Below are positions 1 through 8,218 of a stretch of 34,749 bases of DNA, one piece after another. This stretch comes from CAYFQH01 sp964345215 (lineage in GTDB: Bacteria > Bacillota > Clostridia > Christensenellales > Aristaeellaceae), in the NCBI GenBank assembly GCA_964345215.1, contig CAYFQH010000020.1, forward strand, positions 1 through 34,749, in the 5' to 3' direction. Made by a program: the position numbers and the translations under genes. A model generated the notes under the pieces. That model made no database searches. It was not told the origin of the DNA and was given only the letters and a program-made list of their open reading frames with translations. How positions within the stretch are numbered: the first letter of the stretch is position 1; each line of letters begins with the position of its first letter.

Positions 1-39
1 TACGTGTGGCTTATTTCTTTCAAATTTTGCCTTTCCCAT
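1..39 (-). CDS. tuf: Elongation factor Tu, N-terminal fragment (cut by window edge)
   Basis: Only the first 13 codons are inside the window. They read MGKAKFERNKPHV, the characteristic EF-Tu amino terminus (family consensus [20 protein letters not shown]). The ATG lies 8 bases after an AAGGAGG site (complement of 48-54). It sits 33 bases after the fusA stop, so it is the last visible gene of the str operon. EF-Tu delivers aminoacyl-tRNA to the ribosome as a GTP complex. The identity rests on 13 residues plus gene order, which together make it very likely. Confidence 0.87.
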   Translation of the reverse strand, partial: MGKAKFERNKPHV

Positions 40-72
40 TGAAAGTTCCTCCTTTTTAAGGTTTGTAATAAT

Positions 73-2145
73 TTATTTTTTGCCAATAATTTTTTCTGCT
101 ATGCTCTGTGGAACTTCTTCATAATGATCAAATTCCATTGAATACATTCCACGGCCTTGGGTCTTGGAACGAAGGTCCGTTGCATAGCCAAACATTTCGC
201 TTAAGGGCACATAGGCGTGAATGGTCTGTTCACCCATACGGGCTTCCATCCCATCAACGCGGCCCCGGCGGCTGCTAATATCGCCAATTACATCGCCCAT
301 GTACTGGTCGGGTACAATTACCTCTACCTTCATGGTAGGTTCCATCAGTACAGGGTCTGCTTTTTTCATCGCCTCTTTAAAAGCCATGGATCCGGCAATT
401 TTGTAAGCTAGTTCAGATGAGTCAACATCGTGGTAAGATCCGTCATATACAGTTGCCTTAAAGTCTACAACTTCAAAGCCGCCTAAGATACCGGAAGCAG
501 CCGCTTCGCGAATACCTGCATCAATGGGGGCAATATACTCTTTGGGAATCACGCCGCCCACGATTTTGCTTTCAAACTCGTAGCCTTTGCCAGCTTCCTG
601 GGGAGCAATTTCAATCCAGCAATGACCAAATTGGCCGTGGCCACCGGTTTGACGAATATAGCGCCCCTCTGCCTTAGCAGATTTACGGATGGTCTCTCTG
701 TAAGCAACCTGGGGTTTACCTACAGTGGCTTCTACCTTAAATTCGCGTAAAAGCCGGTCAACAATAATTTCTAAGTGCAGTTCACCCATACCGGCAATAA
801 TCACCTGACCGGTTTCCTGATCGGTATAGGTTTTGAAGGTGGGATCCTCTTCTGCCAAGCGAACCAGTGCTATGGACATTTTCTCTTGGCCTGCCTTGGT
901 TTTAGGCTCAATGGCTACCCGGATAACAGGATCAGGGAATTCCATTGATTCAAGGAGAACCGGTTGCTTTTCATCACAGAGGGTATCCCCTGTTGCGGTG
1001 TCCTTAAGGCCTACGGCGGCGGCGATTTCGCCTGCATAAATGGTGTCTACTTCTTCTCTATGGTTTGCGTGCATTCTGAGAATACGAGCGATACGCTCCC
1101 TTTTGTTTTTAACGCTGTTTAAAACGTAGGAACCGCTTTTAAGAGTACCAGAGTAGGCACGGAAGAAGGCCAGCTTCCCAACAAAGGGATCCGCCATAAT
1201 CTTAAAGGCCAAGGCAGAAAAAGGTTCTTCATCAGAAGAGTGGCGAACCACTTCAACTTCCGGGTCGTCAGGCAAGGTGCCGGTAATGGGGGGAATATCC
1301 AGCGGTGAAGGCATATAATCGGTAATGGCATCGAGCAAGGGTTGAACACCCTTATTTCGATAAGAAGTGCCACATACAACCGGGGTCATTTTGCAGGCAA
1401 TCGTAGTTTTACGAATAGCCTCTTTAATTTCCTCGATTGATAGCTCCTCGCCCTCAAAGAATTTTTCCATCAGGCTCTCATCAGTTTCAGCTACCGCTTC
1501 AATTAATTTAGCACGGTACTCGTTAGCCAATTCCTTTAAATTGTCTGGAATTTCTTCTTCACGCACATCCTTGCCGATGTCGTCGTAATAAACTTCTGCT
1601 TTCATGGTAACCAGGTCAATAATTCCTTGAAAATCGGCTTCTTTGCCAATTGGAATTTGGATTGGTACTGCATTGGCTTGCAGGCGGTCTTCCATCATGT
1701 CAACGACATGGAAAAAGTCCGCTCCCATCACGTCCATTTTATTAATATAGGCCATGCGAGGTACATTGTACTTATTTGCTTGGCGCCAAACAGTTTCACT
1801 TTGAGGCTCTACGCCACCTTTGGCTGCAAATACCGCAACAGCACCATCCAGTACACGTAAAGAACGCTCAACTTCAACCGTAAAGTCAACGTGGCCGGGG
1901 GTATCAATAATATTGATTCGATGATTTTTCCATTCGCAGGTTGTTGCAGCGGAGGTAATGGTAATACCTCTTTCTTGCTCTTGGGCCATCCAGTCCATGG
2001 TTGCTGCGCCTTCATGCGTTTCCCCCAAGCGATGTACACGGCCTGTGTAGAACAAGATGCGCTCAGTTGTTGTGGTTTTACCCGCATCAATATGAGCCAT
2101 GATGCCAATGTTGCGCACCATATTCAATGGGTGACTTCTAGGCAT
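73..2145 (-). CDS. fusA: Elongation factor G
   Basis: A 690-residue translational GTPase that moves tRNA and mRNA through the ribosome after peptide bond formation. The G1 loop AHIDAGKT is at residues 17-24, followed by the switch/G3 DTPGH and G4 NKMD motifs, then domains II-V ending near RGRGMYSMEFDHYEEVP as in bacterial EF-G. The reading frame is open for seven more codons upstream (to a TTG at 2166), but the ATG at 2145 is preferred: it gives the normal N-terminus (MPRSHPLNMVRNIGIMAHIDAGKT) and lies 11 bases after GAGGAG. It follows rpsG by 88 bases that contain a perfect hairpin. Length and motifs are normal, with no sign of the divergent EF-G2 type. Confidence 0.97.
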   Translation of the reverse strand: MPRSHPLNMVRNIGIMAHIDAGKTTTTERILFYTGRVHRLGETHEGAATMDWMAQEQERGITITSAATTCEWKNHRINIIDTPGHVDFTVEVERSLRVLDGAVAVFAAKGGVEPQSETVWRQANKYNVPRMAYINKMDVMGADFFHVVDMMEDRLQANAVPIQIPIGKEADFQGIIDLVTMKAEVYYDDIGKDVREEEIPDNLKELANEYRAKLIEAVAETDESLMEKFFEGEELSIEEIKEAIRKTTIACKMTPVVCGTSYRNKGVQPLLDAITDYMPSPLDIPPITGTLPDDPEVEVVRHSSDEEPFSALAFKIMADPFVGKLAFFRAYSGTLKSGSYVLNSVKNKRERIARILRMHANHREEVDTIYAGEIAAAVGLKDTATGDTLCDEKQPVLLESMEFPDPVIRVAIEPKTKAGQEKMSIALVRLAEEDPTFKTYTDQETGQVIIAGMGELHLEIIVDRLLREFKVEATVGKPQVAYRETIRKSAKAEGRYIRQTGGHGQFGHCWIEIAPQEAGKGYEFESKIVGGVIPKEYIAPIDAGIREAAASGILGGFEVVDFKATVYDGSYHDVDSSELAYKIAGSMAFKEAMKKADPVLMEPTMKVEVIVPDQYMGDVIGDISSRRGRVDGMEARMGEQTIHAYVPLSEMFGYATDLRSKTQGRGMYSMEFDHYEEVPQSIAEKIIGKK

Positions 2146-2195
2146 GTTGGTATGTTCTCCTCTCAAATAGCATATGTGTTAAAATTAAAACAAGG

Positions 2196-2223
2196 AAAGA
2201 TTATCGCTTTTGTGATAATCTTT
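2196..2223 (-). promoter_or_regulatory. Perfect 10-bp hairpin between rpsG and fusA
   Basis: AAAGATTATC and GATAATCTTT form a perfect 10-bp stem with an 8-base loop, just after the rpsG stop. On the minus strand it is followed by a mixed T-rich stretch, not a clean U tract, so it may be a weak attenuator, an RNase-processing site or an mRNA stability element rather than a full terminator. It would set the relative output of rpsL-rpsG and fusA-tuf. Function is inferred. Confidence 0.45.
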
Positions 2224-2233
2224 ACCCTCTTAA

Positions 2234-2704
2234 TTACCAGCGATAATGAGCAAATGCCTTATTGGCCTCGGCCATACGGTGCATTTCTTCCTTACGCTTT
2301 ACGGCATTTCCAGTGTTGTTGGCTGCATCCATCAATTCACCAGCCAACCGCTGTGCCATGGTTTTTTCACCGCGTTTGCGGCTAAAGTCTACGATCCAGC
2401 GCAGGGCCAAAGTTTGTCGGCGTTCAGGCCTAATTTCTATAGGCACCTGGTACGTCGCACCACCTACACGGCGGGCTTTAACCTCCAGCTGGGGAGATAC
2501 GTTGGCAAGGGCAGTTGTAAACACATCGTTTGCATCTTTGCCTGTTTTTTCGGCAATGCTTTCAAAGGCATTGTAACAAATGCCTTGGGCAATCCCCTTT
2601 TTGCCATCTATCATAATTTGATTTATCAATTTTGTAACTACAACATTTCCATACACTGGATCTGGTAGTACTTCACGCTTGGGTATAAATCCGCGACGGG
2701 GCAT
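2234..2704 (-). CDS. rpsG: 30S ribosomal protein S7
   Basis: 156 residues, the standard length for S7. It opens with MPRRGFIPKREVLPDPVYGN and carries the conserved ALRWIV and KREEMHRMAEANKAFAHYRW stretches. S7 nucleates assembly of the 30S head and contacts the E-site tRNA. The start is fixed by GGAGGG six bases before the ATG. It is the third gene of the str operon. The 207 bases between it and rpsL (2705-2911) are longer than usual in this operon; I see no further gene, no clear promoter and no strong terminator there. Confidence 0.97.
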   Translation of the reverse strand: MPRRGFIPKREVLPDPVYGNVVVTKLINQIMIDGKKGIAQGICYNAFESIAEKTGKDANDVFTTALANVSPQLEVKARRVGGATYQVPIEIRPERRQTLALRWIVDFSRKRGEKTMAQRLAGELMDAANNTGNAVKRKEEMHRMAEANKAFAHYRW

Positions 2705-2911
2705 GTCTTTCCCTCCTCATTTTGTTGAGTTTTAGTAATGGATGATTGATGATAAGCGGATGTTTGCAAAAGGCAAGTCAGCATCAAGCCATCTCCAAAG
2801 GAACAGGTATAAACGAAATAAAGAACATGTTTCTCTTCTCGTTCCAAGATAGGAGCCATTGTTATTCATAGTCTATACATGCATTCAACAATCTGCTTTT
2901 AAAAATCATGC

Positions 2912-3286
2912 TTACTTCTTGGGTCGCTTAGCGCCGTATTTTGAGCGAGCCTGCATCCGCTTTGCCACACCGGCCGTGTCTAAAGCGCCACGGATAATGT
3001 GATAACGAACGCCAGGAAGGTCGCGCACACGGCCGCCGCGAATCAATACAACACTATGTTCCTGTAAATTGTGACCAATTCCCGGAATATAGCAAGTACC
3101 TTCATCTTGGTTGGTTAGGCGGATTCTGGCGATCTTGCGCAAGGCAGAGTTAGGTTTTTTGGGTGTAGTGGTTTTTACGTTTAAACAAACACCGCGTTTT
3201 TGTGGACAACCCTGCAAAATGGGAGCAGTTGACTTGTTGTCCATGCTTTTCCTTCCCTTGCGGATCAATTGGTTGATCGTGGGCAT
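2912..3286 (-). CDS. rpsL: 30S ribosomal protein S12
   Basis: 124 residues starting MPTINQLIRKGRK, with the decoding-centre loops TPKKPNSALRK and GGRVRDLPGVRYH intact. S12 sits at the interface of the decoding site and governs accuracy. Both lysines of the streptomycin-response loop (KKPNSALRK) are the wild-type residues, so no classical rpsL streptomycin-resistance substitution is visible. A local divergence (ARIRLTNQDEGTCYIPG, where most bacteria have a form like ARVRLTNGxEVTAYIPG) is mild. AGGAGG precedes the ATG by seven bases. It follows the L7Ae-like gene by 64 bases. Confidence 0.97.
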   Translation of the reverse strand: MPTINQLIRKGRKSMDNKSTAPILQGCPQKRGVCLNVKTTTPKKPNSALRKIARIRLTNQDEGTCYIPGIGHNLQEHSVVLIRGGRVRDLPGVRYHIIRGALDTAGVAKRMQARSKYGAKRPKK

Positions 3287-3350
3287 TGAAGCACCTCCTG
3301 GATATAATATCTATCATCTTCCGCAACCCCCGGAAGCGAATAGGCAATGA

Positions 3351-3596
3351 TTAGCGAAGAATACCGGCAGCAGCTGTAGGCACTTGTACCTTTGCGGCCT
3401 GGCCCAGCTCTTTCATGGTTTTAACCACCGTTACAGGTACCTGGGCTTCTTCTGCTGCCCCCCTGACCCTGCGGTACACAAACTCATCGGCATCTTCTGC
3501 TACAAAAACATGTGTCACCTGGTCTTTTGTAAGGGCGCGTAAAAGCTGTTTGGTTCCTACTACTTTCTTTTCGCTATTTTGTAAGGACTCTAGCAT
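3351..3596 (-). CDS. L7Ae/L30e/Gadd45-family ribosomal protein (YbxF-like)
   Basis: An 81-residue K-turn RNA-binding-type protein with the L7Ae signature order: VVGTKQLLRAL, then THVFVAEDADEFV, VPVTVVKTMKELGQAAKV and a hydrophobic C-terminus. Firmicutes carry such a protein (YbxF in Bacillus subtilis, about 82 residues) between rpoC and rpsL, which matches its place before rpsL here. Two adjacent ATG codons are available (3599 and 3596); AGGAG lies four bases from the first and seven from the second, so 3596 is chosen. It is the first gene of the operon downstream of the promoter at 3663-3691. Unlike the usual arrangement, rpoC does not precede it. Confidence 0.9.
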   Translation of the reverse strand: MLESLQNSEKKVVGTKQLLRALTKDQVTHVFVAEDADEFVYRRVRGAAEEAQVPVTVVKTMKELGQAAKVQVPTAAAGILR

Positions 3597-3662
3597 CATA
3601 ACACTCCTTTTGCCTTTGGTTTTAAGGCACACAAAAAATAGACCTAAAGGGGCAACTGCATC

Positions 3663-3691
3663 AGTATACCATCCAAAACATGATATGTCAA
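3663..3691 (-). promoter_or_regulatory. Near-consensus sigma-A promoter of the str operon
   Basis: On the minus strand TTGACA (3686-3691) and TATACT (3663-3668) are separated by exactly 17 bases. Transcription would begin near 3656 and leave a leader of about 60 bases before the L7Ae-like gene. Such strength suits ribosomal protein and elongation factor genes, and explains how the operon is expressed without rpoBC upstream. Confidence 0.88.
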
Positions 3692-3762
3692 CGCTTTTGC
3701 CCCTATATTATATGTTTTTTATAGCTTATTGAAAAGGGTTTTGGAGTATTTTTAATGATTGA

Positions 3763-5253
3763 TTATTTTCTTCCCGCTCCGCTTCCCCGTGAAAAACCGC
3801 CGCCGGAACTGCGCCCTCCCCCTGAAGAACGGCCTGCGCCTGAGCCGCGGGAGGAGCCGCTGGAAGTAAAGCCTCTGCCACCTCTTGAAAAACCGCCTCC
3901 AGAATTTCTGGGTTTTGATGAGCTGGAGGATCCAGATGAACCGCCCCAAAAAGAGCTTCCTCCCCCGCCAAAAGGCGGCATGCCGCCAGAAGGGCCGGGG
4001 CCCGGCGGCGGGTTGCGCTTGGGTGGCCTGCGGTGCCATCCTCCACCAAAAAAGGGAAAGAAAAAGGTGCGCCTAGGCGGCCCATAGTAAGGAGAACCAC
4101 CGTAATAACCCCGCCGTTTTCTTCTGTTTCCGGTTAAAACACTGATAAATATGATGCCCAATATAATGAATATAATCATGGCGAATCCCATCATTCCTCT
4201 TTGTTCATTCTTTGTAGGGGCGGCTGTTGTGGCCCCCGGGGCCACATATTTTAAGTTAATTTTTTTGGTTAGTTTAAATAACCGCTGTGCTGTTTTATAA
4301 ATTCCCTGGTCATAGTCGCCCTTTTCATAATCACTAAACAGTTCTGCCTGAAGGACATCAGTTAGAACATTCCCTGTGATAACCGATTCAATGTCATCCC
4401 CTTGATAGGCATAGGCTCCGTTTTCTAAGGATACAAGCAGTAAAATATCGCTTTTATACAAATCATATTCTTTAAAGGCGGCCATGGCAGCCTTTTCTAA
4501 ATCGAGGCCCGCTTCTCCATTTATCACCTGCAGATAAATGTGGGTACGCCCATGTTCCCTGCTGTTATTTTTGTCTGTAATATAAGTAACGGTTTTTTCT
4601 GATAAAACCCCAGGCTGGTCATCAACATATTGGGATAGGGTTCCCCCCTGGCTTGCTTGTGCCGCCGATACCATCTCGCCAGTTCCCTGGTCTGATTGTG
4701 TTGCCGGTACCATCTTAGCGGTTCCTTGGCCTGACAGCGCCCGTACCTTGCTTCTTACTATGTTGGCAAGGGCATCATAGAGTTTAAGCACACCTTTTTC
4801 ATAGTCTTGTTTTCCAAAATCCGGTTCCAGGTAGGTATTCAACAGTTCTTTTAGCTCACCGGGGGTAAAAAAGCTTTCGCTGCCTAAGGTTTGAGAAAGA
4901 TAGTAATCATCATCCCCTATGGATAAAAGCAGCAGCATGCCCCGGTTTAGCTCCGCATCCCCAATACCCCATTGGTTTAACAGCTGGGTGGCATATTGGT
5001 TGGTTTCTAGTTCATCTGTAAAATCAACGGTGACCACCACCACATCATAAGCCGTGTCCTCCCATAACCTCTTCCCTTTTTGCCCAATAACCTGGTGTCC
5101 ATCATCACTAATCACATCGGCGCTGTCGGTTATGTAGTGAAGCTCGCCCTTTTTGGGGAAGTTAGCTCCATGGCCTAAAACAGGCAGTAAAATAAGCACA
5201 AAGGATAAAACCAAGGATAGGATTGCTTTTTTATACTTTATATCAATCGTCAC
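3763..5253 (-). CDS. Tandem TPM-domain membrane protein with Gly/Ser-rich tail
   Basis: 496 residues. A signal peptide (about 1-30) is followed by a TPM domain (about 39-170), a short linker holding two imperfect copies of a QGT-x-MV-x-A unit (177-203), a second TPM-like domain (about 208-328), a transmembrane helix (354-374), a basic stretch, and a tail of more than 100 residues made almost only of G, S, P, R and F. TPM domains (YgcG/Psb32 class) occur in membrane quality control and photosystem repair proteins; some have been reported as phosphatases. The tail resembles the glycine-rich ends of many LemA-associated TPM proteins. GTG start, seven bases after AGGAGG, 11 bases after the LemA-like stop. 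Two TPM copies in one protein is less common. Confidence 0.8.
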   Translation of the reverse strand: MTIDIKYKKAILSLVLSFVLILLPVLGHGANFPKKGELHYITDSADVISDDGHQVIGQKGKRLWEDTAYDVVVVTVDFTDELETNQYATQLLNQWGIGDAELNRGMLLLLSIGDDDYYLSQTLGSESFFTPGELKELLNTYLEPDFGKQDYEKGVLKLYDALANIVRSKVRALSGQGTAKMVPATQSDQGTGEMVSAAQASQGGTLSQYVDDQPGVLSEKTVTYITDKNNSREHGRTHIYLQVINGEAGLDLEKAAMAAFKEYDLYKSDILLLVSLENGAYAYQGDDIESVITGNVLTDVLQAELFSDYEKGDYDQGIYKTAQRLFKLTKKINLKYVAPGATTAAPTKNEQRGMMGFAMIIFIILGIIFISVLTGNRRKRRGYYGGSPYYGPPRRTFFFPFFGGGWHRRPPKRNPPPGPGPSGGMPPFGGGGSSFWGGSSGSSSSSKPRNSGGGFSRGGRGFTSSGSSRGSGAGRSSGGGRSSGGGFSRGSGAGRK

Positions 5254-5264
5254 ATCATTTCCTC

Positions 5265-5807
5265 CTAAAAAACGGGCAGTTCCCTAACAGGGGTTAAAAA
5301 CTTCAATACACTGGCGGGAAACTTCTTTATTTCTTGGTTAAAGGCCTCTGCCTGGGCCTGGTAGGGATGGTTATTCATCATGTACTCAAAATTTTTAATT
5401 TCTTCAACAAAATTTTGCATATATTTTTTCTCCTGTTGGGTGGCCTCTGCAAAGGCCTGGCTTTGATTAAAGGCCTGAACTTTTTTAAAAAAATCGTCAC
5501 CCTTAAAAAAAGAAACGTTGTTTACATCCGTTGGATTGTCGCCAATTTTTTTTGAAATGTTCGTCAGCTCCTGTTTTGTGTTCTCCTTACCAGGGATGTA
5601 CTTATTTACAATTTTTAAGTAATTTTGCATCTTTGTGTTAAAAACATTCGTTTCCTGGGCAAAACCGCTGCCGCCCCATTGTTGGGTTTGATAGGTATCA
5701 ACCGCCATGGCCCGCAGATTATAAAGGGAGTAGTTACTGCCAATTATAATGGCCAGAATCACTAAAACCAGCGTGGATAGCCAAGGGTTTTGTTTAATTT
5801 TCTTCAT
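5265..5807 (-). CDS. LemA-family-like membrane protein
   Basis: About 180 residues: a basic start, one transmembrane helix (about residues 9-27), then an extracytoplasmic helical domain. The C-terminal part (AFNQEIKKFPASVLKFLTPVRELPVF) follows the LemA pattern of YN-x-x-I-x-x-FP ending in a short hydrophobic tail, though the rest is diverged, so this is a distant member. LemA proteins have an N-terminal helix and a helical bundle and are commonly encoded next to TPM proteins, as here. The start is uncertain: ATG at 5807 follows AGG by eight bases; a GTG at 5816 directly after the telA stop is the alternative and would add three residues. Function is unknown; envelope integrity is the usual inference. 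Confidence 0.65.
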   Translation of the reverse strand: MKKIKQNPWLSTLVLVILAIIIGSNYSLYNLRAMAVDTYQTQQWGGSGFAQETNVFNTKMQNYLKIVNKYIPGKENTKQELTNISKKIGDNPTDVNNVSFFKGDDFFKKVQAFNQSQAFAEATQQEKKYMQNFVEEIKNFEYMMNNHPYQAQAEAFNQEIKKFPASVLKFLTPVRELPVF

Positions 5808-5816
5808 GGCACTCAC

Positions 5817-6866
5817 CTATTCTTTTCCTTCTTCTATTTCTATGGCTAACAGAATATCTTTAACATCCTTGCGGCTTTGTTCAAAATCCTTTTGTTCCTT
5901 AAATATCTGTTCAAAGGTTTCTAGTAGTTGCATTTTGCTTTGGGCTACAGCCTGGCGATAGCCACCATCTTTTTTAGCTGTCTTTTCCAAAGTGCGCTGT
6001 TGTTTTTTAACGGTTTTTTGGTTGCCTTTTAAAGCCTGATCAGCTTGCTTAGAAATGTTTTTTTGGGCATCTACGGCCTTTTGAGTGTTGGCCAGGCCCA
6101 GGGATAGGCTCATTTGGTTTTTCCATAAAGGCAAGGTGGTCTCCAAGGTTTCCCCTATGCGTTGAAGCAGTATTTGGTCGTTACGCTGAATTATTTTAAT
6201 TTGGGGCTCCATTTGGAGGGACAGAAGCCGCGATGTTTTTAAGTCATTCAATCGCCGGGAAAATAGCTGTGCCCTCTCTTTTCTCTGGCCTTGTAAAAGG
6301 CTGGTTTCGTTCGAAGGCATCAGTGTTTTATCACCGCTAGCAGAAGAAGATTTAAGCAGTAAAAGAATCTCTTCTCCCGCTTCAATATAATTGGTAAGTT
6401 CCTTAAGGCCCAATTCATTTTTACGGTACAGTTCTTCAAGCAGAGCAATATCTTTTAGCAAAAGCACCTTATACTGGTTCAGCAGCCGTGCAATTTGATC
6501 CACCTCTCGCTCAAGGGTTACAAATTGATTTTGAAGCTGCTGCTGGTACTTTTTTTTAGAAAACAATTTTTTTAAAAAACTGGTTTTTTCACTAGGGTAT
6601 ACCTCTTCCATTTTATCGGCCGTTTCTTTTATGGTGCTGCCAATTTTATCCAGCTGATTCTCCTGCATAGCATCCAATAAAATGCCGGAGAAGCGAGAGA
6701 TTTCTTTTTGTGCCCCCGTACCAAAACGCTGAATATGAAAAATATTATTTGAGTCAAACTGGTTTACCAAGGCCCTTGTTTTTTCAGGGTCGGCCTGTAT
6801 CATTGTAAGTTCTCCCACCGGGCTTAATTCACTTCCACGGTTTTTATTTTTAGCTGTACTATTCAT
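5817..6866 (-). CDS. telA: TelA/KlaA family (toxic anion resistance) protein
   Basis: 349 residues, soluble, strongly helical with long coiled-coil segments. The diagnostic TelA block is present near residue 245: LPLWKNQMSLSLGLANTQKAVDAQKN, preceded by RLLSLQMEPQIKIIQRNDQILLQRIGETLETT. The family was named for tellurite resistance on plasmid RK2 and, as YaaN, is encoded beside xpaC in Bacillus subtilis; the real function is not settled and is linked to envelope or antibiotic stress. Same order here: xpaC upstream by 46 bases, LemA-like gene immediately downstream. Start ATG at 6866 with GGGAG seven bases before it. Confidence 0.88.
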   Translation of the reverse strand: MNSTAKNKNRGSELSPVGELTMIQADPEKTRALVNQFDSNNIFHIQRFGTGAQKEISRFSGILLDAMQENQLDKIGSTIKETADKMEEVYPSEKTSFLKKLFSKKKYQQQLQNQFVTLEREVDQIARLLNQYKVLLLKDIALLEELYRKNELGLKELTNYIEAGEEILLLLKSSSASGDKTLMPSNETSLLQGQRKERAQLFSRRLNDLKTSRLLSLQMEPQIKIIQRNDQILLQRIGETLETTLPLWKNQMSLSLGLANTQKAVDAQKNISKQADQALKGNQKTVKKQQRTLEKTAKKDGGYRQAVAQSKMQLLETFEQIFKEQKDFEQSRKDVKDILLAIEIEEGKE

Positions 6867-6912
6867 TCATCTGCTCCCAACAATCAAACTTCCTATTATT
6901 GAATCAAACTTT

Positions 6913-8028
6913 CTATTGCTGCCGGTCAAGAATTTCCGTTTCAATCATATGGTCAAAAACAGTAATTTCAGCTGATATATCCAAGGTGTTTTCTCCATAC
7001 ACCCGGTCAATTTCGGCAGCAAAGGCTTTTTTAAGTTTTTTCAGTACTTCCTCTATTTTACCGGTCATCTCACTTACGTTTTTTCCTCCTTGAGGCAGAG
7101 CGGATATTTTTTCATACTCTTTTAAAATTTTCATGGTGGTAGGTAGGTAGTAATCAATAAAGGGTTGGATGTTCCGTATTTTTTGGTCATCCATCTGCAC
7201 AATATCAAAAAGTTTTTGGGCAAGGCTTAAAGTTTCATAAACAACTGGTCCTGCTTTTGTTTTTTGAAGCTTCTGAGCCATGAGCTTCATCTCGGCTAAA
7301 AAAGTCATCGATTTTTGGGTAAATTCATCAATAATGCTGTTTCCTGTGGCCTTTGCCTGAATTTGGTCTTTTTCATCAAAGCCTCTTTTACCCTTCCACA
7401 AAGCTGAAGCACATGTAAAAACAACCAGACTAAAAATTAGGGCGGCTGCAAAGTCCCACATGCGATATAAGGGAAACGCCAAGGCATATAAAACCCAGGA
7501 AAGGCCAATGGTGTAGGGAAGGAGGGCTTCCCTTTCTTTTTTGGGATAAAGAACCATTTGGGGCTCTGGGAGCATTGGAACCTCTCTTTTCCCCTTTGGC
7601 CAAAGAATCAGTTTTTGCCAGTCTATTTTTTCGATGTTTAAAAAACCATGATCCTCATACTGGGCAAGGAGGATAGCCGCTTCTTTGGGCGTGATTTTTA
7701 AAAAGTAACCCAGTTGTTCGAAGGTAACAAAATCTTTATATTGATAAAAAGCTTTTGCAATGTCAAATTGCTCCCTTGCTTTTTTTACCTGTATTTTTTT
7801 GATGCCAAATAAAACTAAAAACAAACCTGCGGCAAAAAAAGCAATCTGCCACCAGTAAAAAGCAAAGCCATATCTAACCTGCCCGCTTTGCCGGCTGAAC
7901 AACCGGACTAAAACAATGACCATGCCGGCAAAAATATAAAGTATCTCTTTTATATATTTTATAATAAAGCTTCTTGCAGCGGCGGAGCTTTTTAAGTTTT
8001 TTTTCACTGGCACATTCAACCCTCTCAT
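6913..8028 (-). CDS. xpaC: XpaC family (5-bromo-4-chloroindolyl phosphate hydrolysis) membrane protein
   Basis: 371 residues with four predicted transmembrane helices (about 26-43, 57-76, 172-188, 192-211), a winged-helix-like soluble segment between the pairs (85-140) and a C-terminal XpaC domain whose hallmark is IQPFIDYYLPTTMKILKEYEK followed by a helical end (TLDISAEITVFDHMIE). XpaC is encoded with a TelA protein in Bacillus; despite its name an enzymatic role is unproven. First gene of the xpaC-telA-lemA-TPM operon. The ATG at 8028 has no good ribosome binding site; a GTG at 8013 lies six bases after AGAGGG and may be the true start. The sequence upstream (8029-8155) is very AT rich; I see no promoter that I can defend. 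Confidence 0.85.
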   Translation of the reverse strand: MRGLNVPVKKNLKSSAAARSFIIKYIKEILYIFAGMVIVLVRLFSRQSGQVRYGFAFYWWQIAFFAAGLFLVLFGIKKIQVKKAREQFDIAKAFYQYKDFVTFEQLGYFLKITPKEAAILLAQYEDHGFLNIEKIDWQKLILWPKGKREVPMLPEPQMVLYPKKEREALLPYTIGLSWVLYALAFPLYRMWDFAAALIFSLVVFTCASALWKGKRGFDEKDQIQAKATGNSIIDEFTQKSMTFLAEMKLMAQKLQKTKAGPVVYETLSLAQKLFDIVQMDDQKIRNIQPFIDYYLPTTMKILKEYEKISALPQGGKNVSEMTGKIEEVLKKLKKAFAAEIDRVYGENTLDISAEITVFDHMIETEILDRQQ

Positions 8029-8155
8029 CGTTCATTATAAAAATAGTACATGTTTATTATATCATATACAAAAAAGCTTTTCTGTTATTTAAAACAACAT
8101 TTAACAGCTTATAAGTATCAAAATGTATAAATGAACAAACTATAAAAAAATACGC

Positions 8156-8191
8156 AAAAAAAAAGCCCTGTATATATACAACAAGGCTTTT
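8156..8191 (-). terminator. Intrinsic terminator of mscL
   Basis: On the minus strand an 11-bp stem (AAAAGCCTTGT with ACAGGGCTTTT, one G-T wobble) and 9-base loop is followed by a run of T. It lies 28 bases past the mscL stop and separates mscL from the xpaC operon. Confidence 0.85.
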
Positions 8192-8218
8192 AAACATGTG
8201 TTGAGCAAATAATTGGTG

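Noticed and set aside
1891..2385. 164-codon plus-strand open frame across fusA start and rpsG end
   Set aside because: Antisense to two certain genes, no promoter or ribosome binding site, and composition that follows the opposite strand.
2912..3286. Possible streptomycin-resistance allele of rpsL
   Set aside because: The KKPNSALRK loop carries the wild-type lysines; nothing points to resistance.
3755..4087. Proline-rich plus-strand open frame opposite the TPM gene tail
   Set aside because: It is the mirror of the glycine/serine-rich tail codons on the minus strand; no ribosome binding site and no independent signal.
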